From NCBI GenBank assembly GCA_034231615.1, contig CM067309.1:35028780-35092779 (forward strand): 64,000 nucleotides of DNA. The letters run 5' to 3'. Below, one piece after another: positions 56,630 through 64,000 of this stretch; positions within the stretch are counted from its first letter, which is position 1; the number at the start of each line of letters is the position of its first letter. Position numbers and translations under genes: made by a program. A model generated the notes under the pieces. That model searched no databases, was not told where the DNA came from, and saw only the letters and a program-made list of their open reading frames with translations. Source of the DNA: Meghimatium bilineatum (Eukaryota; Mollusca; Gastropoda; Stylommatophora; Philomycidae).

Positions 56630-58435
56630 CACAAAGTGGTAATCACTGTTGGAGAATATCTACAAAATTATCTATTCAATCGCAGAGATCTTTGGAATGC
56701 AACTTTTTATTCACACCTACGCATAAATACATTTTTTTGTCTTTCTAAAAATGTTAATGGTGTAAAACTTTTCCTCTATAACTTATAGACATATGCACCC
56801 CCTTTCAATTGTATGGAGTGTAAGATTTTACAGCATTCATCCGAGTCTACTGACGGTACCGATTGATGCAACTATGTTTTTGGTTTTCATGCGCATCTAG
56901 TTGGACCAATAATACAGAAATAATTTCCATTAGTGCAAATGAATTGTTGTCACTAATGGGACAGACTTCGTGAAATTTATTGGTTATTGTCATGTGTTGT
57001 CAAGATTGTCACCAAAGAAAGGCATGGAAATACCGGGATATGCATATAGAAGAGACATTATCAGGACATTTAATATCAGTTGTGCTGTTACTTTTTGTTG
57101 GATGACATAATTGTTTAATCTTTAAATAACTAAACTTCGGGTAACTCAAATGAGTATCTCACATTTGGTGTTTGGGTTTTTTGTGTTTATTTTCTTGTTT
57201 CTTACAATTTACACTCATATTTTATTCAAAATGAGTTTGAGATGCAAATTTATTACAATGCAGAAAGCTACCGTTTTATTCTACCAGCATTTTTGCTGAG
57301 TAGCTAAGATGGTTCGTTTATATTGTTGATATTAATAACCCCAAAAAGCAAATCCCAATATGTTTGCATCTGATATGTAAAATCTAATATTGCATATCAG
57401 AGATCTCTGCAATCTGACAGTTTCTGAGATATTCGCATGAAAGTGTGATTACGTATTTATAAATGAACTATCACTACCATACAATTTTATTGGGCTCTCA
57501 AACAATATAAACATACAAGATATATAAAAAAAAGACATAAGAGGATTGACTTAATTGTGCTCAGGTTACCTCATATATATTCCTCCATCCCTATCATCAA
57601 AGCGGCACACCGCCTGCGGAGTACCGCTCATAGCACTAACTTCACTGCTTCAAACAAGAAAATCACCCAAAAAAATACATTTTATAAATAAGACGTCACA
57701 TGACAGATTCGAAAATGTGACCTCTTTCTTGAACACATAGCGAATGGCACTCAGTCAAGAAGATCATATATGATACAAGCTTTGAACAATTCAAGCATAT
57801 CCTGTGTATAAGACACTACATTCCAACTATTGCTGACTTTGTATACATCACAATTCAGATACCATGGCAGAGCTACACCAAGTTCACGCAAGCTGGCTCT
57901 ATTTAATACTCACTAGCCTCTCCGTCACGGAGATACAAGCACTAGCATATCACATGCTCAAGCAGTACATAATGTAAACACTCACTGAGTATTCTCACAT
58001 GAACATTATATGATCTACATGCACAGTATAAACACACGCACACTATGATACAAACATTGAACAGAGAAGTCAAAGACACAAGAAAAAGTCACAGATTGTT
58101 GTAGTAGACAGCTTTCCGTCTTTCCAAATGATAGTGTTATTGTGGTGCTGTAAGAAATATAATCTACGATCAATGGTAATGATGGAAGTGACTCACAAAA
58201 CCAATCTGAGCCACAAAGATTTTTCAACAGTATGTACACAGAATCACCAGCCTTTGTGCCATCATGTGCTTTCAAGGACGTGCTGCCTCAAACAATCCAT
58301 CAATTTCCCCTTTGGCTTTATACCATTCTTGATCTTTCCCATCCACGCAACACGATCCAAGGCATCATGTTCCCATACATACATCTCTGTACTGAGATTT
58401 GTTTCCCCAGGCCACCATTTCTCAGATCATTAACT
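56630..58435. other. No gene recognised
   Basis: Unique AT-rich sequence; short ORFs only. Confidence 0.45.
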
Positions 58436-58439
58436 CATA

Positions 58440-58590
58440 AATGATTTTGCAAGGATCAGTGAAGGGTGTGGTCAAAGAAAATCCTTGATTGATAACATCA
58501 AGGAATGGTCTGACTGAGGTATTTGGAGTGTCTTTTGTACAGACATCCAGTGTGACAACCCTACTACCCTGATGTGTTATGAATCTTATT
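58440..58590 (+). mobile_element. LINE RT C-terminal fragment
   Basis: AAATCCTTGATTGATAACAT gives SLIDNIKEW-type sequence in the + sense; GGTCTGACTGAGG and CCCTACTACCCTGATG follow. Opposite orientation to 42430 and 17445. Confidence 0.65.
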
Positions 58591-58599
58591 ATTAGTTAC

Positions 58600-58760
58600 A
58601 GTCGAAGGCGGGTGTGATGGGCCATTGACGCAAATAAAACAGCGATACAAAGCATTTCCATTCTCTTTTTCAATTATAGCCTGCCGGAAATGTAGTAGGA
58701 CCAATGTCCTGCTACAAGAGACAGTAGCAGTTTGAGAAATAACGCTAAAGAAGATTATTA
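58600..58760 (+). mobile_element. SINE-B copy
   Basis: GTCGAAGGCGGGTGTGATGG, GACGCAAATAAAACAGCG, GTCCTGCTACAAGAGACAG and GAAATAACGCTAAAGAAG. Confidence 0.8.
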
Positions 58761-58769
58761 TTAATTCTC

Positions 58770-59460
58770 CAAAAAAAGTGACTTACATCCTCCTAGTGTG
58801 TCCCAGCCATCAGCGTACGCACAGACTGAGCACTCAAATTTCTAACTCTGATACAACTGGCATACTCACAGTTCATACAACGTACAAATAAACTAAGTAT
58901 TTCAATAACTAGAATAATAAGTATTTTCTGTAGAATGAACACTTAAAACTAACTAGTCAAACACTTCACATTACACTTCATATCAGCTTCTCACTTCCAT
59001 ACCTAACATCTCGTAATGAAAGACCAAGGCATACGATACAACTTTGCTGTCAGAATCACAAACAAAATACTGAGCGGTACTTCACACGCAGGCACACGTA
59101 TCAGAATATATATATTTTCTAGCGTCTGTTCAGTCGACACTTCAAAGTATTATAATAATATACAAGACGTTTGTATTTTGCAATAGCTGCTTTCAATTAA
59201 GAGTGTCAAGTACTGCTATTGTTCGAATGCTAAGAAGAATTAGTATGTTGTTTTTTTTCTAGCTCTAGTGTCAGGGAAGAGTTTTCATCTGAGTTTTCAT
59301 TTTATACTCTTCATCATAAGAGATTCATAATCCGAGGGTATGTGGGACAGACAGGAAGATAAATCCCTAATCAGTGTTGGGGGAGTGGCCCACCACGGTC
59401 AGTCATTTGCAAGAAGTTCTCGTTTCAGAGAGTATTAGATCTGTGACCTTGTATGCTTGC
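58770..59460. other. No gene recognised; possible SBNO 3' UTR
   Basis: Lies downstream of the SBNO stop on the - strand. I cannot place the polyadenylation site. Confidence 0.35.
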
Positions 59461-59474
59461 AACCAAGCATTATC

Positions 59475-59620
59475 TGTAAGGTACTCCAGCAGGAGTCATG
59501 AGAGAGCTGCTGTGTGGCAATCTAGCAGGAGTCATGAGAGAGCTGCTGTGTGGCAATCTAGCAGGAGTCATGCGATCCAATGAGAGAGCTGCATTGCATT
59601 CCAGCAGGAGCCATGTGATC
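59475..59620. repeat. Minisatellite, 36-bp unit, ~3.5 copies
   Basis: CTAGCAGGAGTCATGAGAGA + GCTGCTGTGTGGCAAT units, inside the probable SBNO 3' UTR. Confidence 0.93.
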
Positions 59621-59830
59621 CCATATGAGAGAAATAAATATGGCCACAAGAGTTGTGCATGGGGTCTGAACGCAGACACGTCACCACTGTAAGAGTATAT
59701 AAAAGCTTTGGTGCCTGCAAGAGCCCCGGTGTGTTCTGATTTTAGCAGGAGTTGGTCTATATATTTGACATAACTGTATAGAAATGCATAAAAATGTAGC
59801 AAATGTGATCTGATCTGTGAGCAATCTACA

Positions 59831-60099
59831 CTACCAAACTAATGTCGGCATGCTTAATAATTCTAACGGTTCATTTTGTTGATCAGCTGCGCTGTTATTG
59901 TTGTTGTTAGTGCTATTGCTAATACTATCACTGCTGTTTAAGACAGCGCTGTTGTTGCTGCTGTTACTAGGGTTACTGCTGCCTGGAATGTAAGGTTGAT
60001 AGTTGAATGGGTTGTCATGTTTCTCTGTGTATGTCTTGGCAGAGTCCTGGCCGAGAACCCTCTCAAGAGCAGGAATGGCACTCGGTGGTATGATGCTTC
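59831..60099 (-). CDS. Strawberry notch homologue, terminal exon
   Basis: On the - strand, acceptor TCTATATTCAACAG is followed by two bases completing the split Gly codon from the previous exon. The exon then reads SIIPPSAIPALERVLGQDS, NPFNYQPYIPG, a Ser/Asn-rich low-complexity region (NSTNNNNNSAADQQ), and LLSMPTLVW before a TAG stop at 59831-59833. It is 269 bp long with exact phase. The first ~15 residues finish the conserved C-terminal domain of strawberry notch proteins (…VG-x-IIP-x-x-x-x-x-L). The Asn/Ser-rich tail is lineage-specific and disordered in appearance. SBNO proteins are nuclear DExD/H-helicase-like co-regulators acting in Notch and EGFR signalling and chromatin (family knowledge). 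Confidence 0.92.
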
Positions 60100-60171
60100 C
60101 TGTTGAATATAGACACAAGAATTACAACTACTGTATTTGTGACTAATTAAGTATGGTGTCAGCTGATGATC

Positions 60172-60440
60172 TGCGTTCATTCTCAAACTCCTGCAGATTA
60201 GCAGGATATAGTACGGAGAACAGAATGCATCGTGTCATAGTTTACAGCTTAGCTTGAATATTTGCACCTTACAGTCTGACTCATCAGACTTTCACATGGA
60301 TTGTGGTTTACTTTGACCATTCATAAGACGGGCCAGTCAACTCTACCCAAAAACAGCCTCCTTAGTCACCTCTTATGCTATGCAAAAGGTAAACAGTGTT
60401 GCTATTCCTTGCTCCCCTTTCGAGCCGGCTTCACACAGGC
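60172..60440 (-). mobile_element. SINE-A copy in SBNO intron
   Basis: CTGCGTTCATTCTCAAACTC … AGCAGGATATAGTACGGAGA … TTGCTCCCCTTTCGAGCCGG; same orientation as the gene. Confidence 0.88.
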
Positions 60441-60560
60441 AGAGAACATCCTCAAAGATTAAATCCTCCTTCACTTCCCTGTTAATATCCTCAAAGAAAA
60501 ATCCTTTACTTCCCCGCTAATATCCTCAAAGATTAAATCATCCTTCACTTCAAATCATAT
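60440..60560. repeat. Short tandem repeat, ~40-bp unit, 3 copies
   Basis: ATCCTCAAAGATTAAATCCT + CCTTCACTTCCCTGTTA units. Confidence 0.88.
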
Positions 60561-60706
60561 CAAATGTGGTCAGGGAGACAATCACAATATACACTTGAAG
60601 AGATAAAGTGAGAGACAATATCTAAAAACTACTACTCGCTGTGAATATTTGTATCAAAAATTTAAAAAATGAGTAAATGACTTGATATGTACCATTGATA
60701 ACTTAC

Positions 60707-60897
60707 CTACAACTCTCTGATTGTCCTCCGTGCGGAGACGGATAATCTGCATGCGAGCTGAGGCGCTCAGACCAATGAGCACACCTTCTACCTTGCTCCA
60801 AACACTTAACACAGAGCCACTCAATACATGATAGAAACGAGTTCGAAGACCAAATTCACATTGCTGTCCAGTTGCTGCTTTTCGACAGCTACCTCGT
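60707..60897 (-). CDS. Strawberry notch homologue, penultimate exon (SBNO1)
   Basis: A 191-bp exon with acceptor TTCCCTGGTACAG and donor GTAAGT on the - strand. One base completes the Leu codon left by the upstream exon and one base is passed on. It reads [40 protein letters not shown] and [16 protein letters not shown]. The pattern CR-A-G-C-GLRxRxYxVLxGxxLxVWxxVExV…QIxRLxTxDxxRxVG is characteristic of the C-terminal domain of SBNO1/SBNO2 and Drosophila sno, downstream of the helicase core. Reading frame, splice sites and motif order are intact, so this is a live exon. The paralogue label (1 or 2) is not certain; invertebrates usually have one gene. Confidence 0.95.
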
Positions 60898-60959
60898 CTG
60901 TACCAGGGAATATAGACATATAAGTACAATGAAATATTAACAAAAACAACAGAATAATT

Positions 60960-61220
60960 GAAATAATTGAAATCTGGAAATGTTGGTTACATAGGGAAAT
61001 ATTAAAAAAATAAACTTTCCCCGGGTGGATGATGGTCTGTCATGTCCTCACTTGCCATTAAACGTAGCTATATATGGGGGGGGGGGGGGCATCAGTTGTC
61101 GTTCCAAGGCCTGTGTGTGTCAGCTTGGTTGTATTGAATGCATGTTTGTTTAAGTTTATTTTGATATTTTCTATTTTCTTGGTCTACCTTTATGGATATT
61201 CTTTTGTTATATGCTCTTAA
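60960..61220. other. SBNO intron, no feature except a poly-G run
   Basis: A G-run at 61076-61090; nothing else. Confidence 0.4.
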
Positions 61221-61226
61221 AAGATA

Positions 61227-61391
61227 GAGATTGGAGTCAGGCAAGGATGTGTAATGTCACAAGATCTTTTCTCCCTGTATACAGAAGATAGTATGCACAA
61301 CATTGAAAGCATGTCAGGAATAGCTGTTGGGGGTTACAATCTGAATAATCTAAGATATGCTGACGATACAGTTCTGATTGAAGGAAGCTAG
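61227..61391 (+). mobile_element. LINE reverse-transcriptase palm fragment (YADD)
   Basis: The open frame reads EIGVRQGCVMSQDLFSLYTE, DSMHNIESMSGIAVGG, YNLNNLRYADDTVLIEGS and a stop. GVRQGC and RYADDTVLI are RT motifs 4 and 5 (YADD supplies the catalytic aspartates). It is isolated, antisense to SBNO and inside its intron. Confidence 0.92.
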
Positions 61392-61609
61392 AGTCTCTAT
61401 AACCGGTCATGCTATAGTCTCACAATCTGTGTACACGACAACCAGTCATGTTATAGCTCCTTTAGTATGTTTCCTGGTGCTCAACATGCCTAAGTATTAT
61501 TAGTACGAGGTCGTATGTCAATGGGATACATTATAAATGTGCTGACAGATGCATCTCGATCATGTAGCCAGAATAAAAACTCAGGACACAATTCTCAAAT
61601 ATTAGATAA

Positions 61610-61945
61610 TACAAAAATGACACGTTAACTTCAAATATCAACAAATACACGATAACACATTAACTTCAAATATCGAGAAATACACGATAACACATTAACT
61701 TCAAATATCGAGAAATACAAGATAACACATTAACTTCAAATATCGAGAAATACAAGATAACACATTAACTTCAAATATCGAGAAATACAAGATAACACAT
61801 TAACTTCAAATATCGAGAAATACAAGATAACACATTAACTTCAAATATCGAGAAATACAAGATGACACATTAGCTTCAAATGTCGAGAAAATACAAGATG
61901 ACACATGAACACAGATGTCATTAGCAAATACAAGATGGCACATCA
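61610..61945. repeat. Minisatellite, 35-bp unit, ~9 copies
   Basis: AACTTCAAATATCGAGAAAT + ACAAGATAACACATT units. The last, diverged copies reach 61941, about 10 bp from the SBNO splice donor at 61951. Confidence 0.96.
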
Positions 61946-61951
61946 ACTCAC

Positions 61952-62175
61952 AGATATTTATGGCTGCACTGTGTCTCTGAAGAGATATACTGGTCTTCCC
62001 ACAGCGGCTCAGCAACATCGGGCAGACATTTCTTGTATTTCTTCTTGATGTCTTCCAGAGTCTCACAACGAGTCTGAAGACCCATGTTTGGTCTGTAGAT
62101 GTTGTACATTGGTTCTTTCTTCTTGTTCCTGCCCTGAATCACAACCAGGATGACTGTCTTTCGAGATATTCGGTC
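61952..62175 (-). CDS. Strawberry notch homologue, third-last exon
   Basis: A 224-bp exon with acceptor ATTCTGAACTGCCAG and donor GTGAGT on the - strand. It enters in phase 0 and leaves two bases. It reads DRISRKTVILVVIQG, NKKKEPMYNIYRPNMGLQ, ETLEDIKKKYKKCLPDVAEP, LWEDQYISSETQCSHKY and L across the junction. The series (x)YRPNxG, LEDxKxKYKK, P-x-x-AEPxWExQYxxS and CSH occurs in this order only in SBNO C-terminal domains as far as I know. Upstream exons (helicase core) are beyond the right edge. The following intron holds an antisense LINE piece and a minisatellite that starts almost at the donor. Confidence 0.93.
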
Positions 62176-62261
62176 CTGGCAGTTCAGAATAATGTTTTGT
62201 TACAATTCATCGCATTAAAATATACATAAAACATTCATGCTACAACTTCTTCAACGATAGT

Positions 62262-62300
62262 GACTCATGGGCATGTGCCCTTTGACCCAATACTTGTAGT
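62262..62300 (-). mobile_element. LINE-2/element D tail fragment
   Basis: GGGCATGTGCCCTTTGACCC on the + strand is the reverse of the GGGTCAAAGGGCATGAGCCC tail. Confidence 0.5.
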
Positions 62301-62399
62301 GATAAAACCATTGTTATAGCTTATAATTTTTCTTACTGCGGGACTCTCCAACTAGTCGGATATTCTAAGTTTGGTTATTATTTATACCAAGTAGTGATA

Positions 62400-62930
62400 T
62401 CTGTAGGTTTTTTTCAGTTTTCATTTATCTCATTTATAGTGTTCCATTTGTCTCATTTATCATGTTCCATTTGTCTCATTTATCGTGTTCCATTTGTCTC
62501 ATTTATCATGTTCCATTTGTCTCATTTATCAGGTTCCATTTGTCTAATTTATCGTGTTCCATTTGTCTCATTTATCATGTTCCATTTGTCTCATTTATCG
62601 TGTTCCATTTGTCTCATTTATCGTGTTCCATTTGTCTCATTTATCAGGTTCCATTTGTCTCATTTATCGTGTTCCATTTGTCTCATTTATCATGTTCCAT
62701 TTGTCTCATTTATCGTGTTCCATTTGTCTCATTTATCAGGTTCCATTTGTCTCATTTATCGTGTTCCATTTGTCTCATTTATCAGGTTCCATTTGTCTCA
62801 TTTATCGTGTTCCATTTGTCTCATTTATCAGGTTCCATTTGTCTCATTTATCATGTTCCATTTGTCTCATTTATCAGGTTCCATTTGTCTCATTTATTGT
62901 GTTCCATTTGTCTCATATATCGTGTTCCTT
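62400..62930. repeat. Minisatellite, 23-bp unit, ~22 copies
   Basis: TTCCATTTGTCTCATTTATC + GTG/ATG/AGG units, period 23. Because 23 is not a multiple of three and the unit lacks stops in plus frames, all three plus frames are open for 160-190 codons, a clear artefact. Confidence 0.98.
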
Positions 62931-62984
62931 TTTCTGGTCTTGGGGGAAGACGATTCTTCCTGATATATCCAGCTTTATATTTGA

Positions 62985-63165
62985 TGATGTGGTGGTCAAT
63001 AGTTTCATGATGGTGTTTTCTTTATATTTGACGATGTGGTCAATAGTTTTATGATGGTGTTTTATTTATATTTGAAGATGTGGTCAATAGTTTTATGATG
63101 GTGTTTACTTTATATTTGACGATGTGGTCAATAGTTTTATGATGGTGTTTACTTTAAAGTGTGTT
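62985..63165. repeat. Minisatellite, ~44-bp unit, 4 copies
   Basis: GATGTGGTCAATAGTTTTAT + GATGGTGTTTACTTTATATTTGA-type units. Confidence 0.95.
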
Positions 63166-63221
63166 GTATTTTATCGCAGCTACATTCTGATTTGTTTATT
63201 CAGTTTTACATGCTGGGTTCA

Positions 63222-63275
63222 GTCTTCTTCAGAGTTCATTCTCAAATTCCCGCTAGATCTCTTATAACAGGACAA
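63222..63275 (-). mobile_element. SINE-B tail end leading into an array
   Basis: TTCTTCAGAGTTCATTCTCA, AATTCCCGCTAGATCTCTTA: the start of a SINE-B on the + strand which, instead of continuing to its head, enters a tandem array of its own internal segment. Confidence 0.85.
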
Positions 63276-64000
63276 TAATCCTACTAGATCTCTCTTATAA
63301 CAGGACAATAATCCTACTAGATCTCTCTTATAACAGGACAATAATCCTACTAGATCTCTCTTATAACAGGACAATAATCCTACTAGATCTCTCTTATAAC
63401 AGGACAATAATCCTACTAGATCTCTCTTATAACAGGACAATAATCCTACTAGATCTCTCTTATAACAGGACATTGAACCTACTAGATCTCTCTTATAACA
63501 GGACAATGATCCTACTAGATCTCTTATAACAGGACAATAATCCTACTAGATCTCTTATAACAGGACAATAATCCTACTAGATCTCTTATAACAAGACAAT
63601 AATCCTACTAGATCTCTCTTATAACAGGACAATAATCCTACTAGATCTCTCTTATAACAGGACATTGAACCTACTAGATCTCTCTTATAACAGGACAATG
63701 ATCCTACTAGATCTCTTATAACAGGACAATAATCCTACTAGATCTCTTATAACAGGACAATAATCCTACTAGATCTCTTATAACAAGACAATAATCCTAC
63801 TAGATCTCTCTTATAACAGGACAATAATCCTACTAGATCTCTCTTATAACAGGACAATAATCCTACTAGATCTCTCTTATAACAGGACATTGAACCTACT
63901 AGATCTCTCTTATAACAGGACAATAATCCTACTAGATCTCTCTTATAACAGGACATTGAACCTACTAGATCTCTCTTATAACAGGACATTGAACCTTCTA
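63255..64000. repeat. Minisatellite, 31/33-bp unit derived from SINE-B
   Basis: CTAGATCTCTCTTATAACAG + GACAATAATCCTA, ~23 copies to the right edge. Units lacking one CT are 31 bp; a GACATTGAACC variant recurs at patterned intervals. Each unit equals the SINE-B segment seen at 6782-6825, 24255-24300 and 48660-48700. Confidence 0.97.

Noticed and set aside
57540-57760. Small GC-richer stretch and 61-codon ORF as an exon
   Set aside because: No splice borders or domain could be supported.
62394-63054. Three overlapping 166-189-codon plus-strand ORFs
   Set aside because: All three frames are open because the 23-bp unit has no stop in any plus frame; the same peptide phrases rotate through the frames. 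An artefact of the array.

Overview
This is an animal (metazoan) genomic window, probably from a lophotrochozoan and perhaps a gastropod mollusc. The evidence is: spliced exons with GT/AG borders, dispersed retroposons with target-site duplications, non-LTR retrotransposon fragments with RNase H domains, a TTAA-flanked piggyBac-type element, a 100-N assembly gap (13154-13253), and no prokaryotic gene organisation. The organism call is inference from the style of the repeats.

Two host genes are visible and converge on each other. On the + strand, from the left edge to about 34.8 kb, lie the 3' exons of a RILP-like (Rab-interacting lysosomal protein-like) gene. Exons at 3167-3337, 7726-7799 and 11819-11863 join in phase and encode the conserved RH2 Rab-binding helix. 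A phase-compatible terminal exon lies at 34726-34792. At least one exon between them seems unrecognised, and 26545-26695 is a weak phase-compatible candidate. On the - strand, from the right edge down to 59831, lie the last three exons of a strawberry notch (SBNO) homologue (62175-61952, 60897-60707, 60099-59831), with perfect phase continuity and a stop codon. No convincing host gene is seen between about 35 and 59.8 kb.

The rest is intron or intergenic DNA made of two intermixed components. (1) Tandem arrays: I count more than 30 separate minisatellites with units mostly of 23-46 bp (up to 79 bp). By my tally of coordinates they cover roughly a third of the window. Several have units divisible by three and therefore carry long spurious ORFs, often on both strands. 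(2) Transposon remnants: LINE fragments (RT thumb, YADD box, RNase H, zinc-knuckle C-termini); two related SINE-like families with (GAA)n tails, called here SINE-A and SINE-B; a ~610-bp retroposon (element D) present in two full-length copies, each with a 13-14 bp target-site duplication; a MITE-like element F; two piggyBac-type pieces; a long foldback element; and a Penelope-like/hammerhead-like motif.

The most interesting theme is that several minisatellites appear to be born from transposons. The 63.2-64.0 kb array is amplified from the inside of a SINE-B, the 40.2-40.9 kb array from the terminus of element F, and the 37.0 kb array from LINE coding sequence. Two arrays run to within about 10-20 bp of host splice sites. 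SINE-A and one LINE share a (GAA)n tail, and element D shares its whole 3' tail with another LINE, suggesting two LINE/SINE partnerships.
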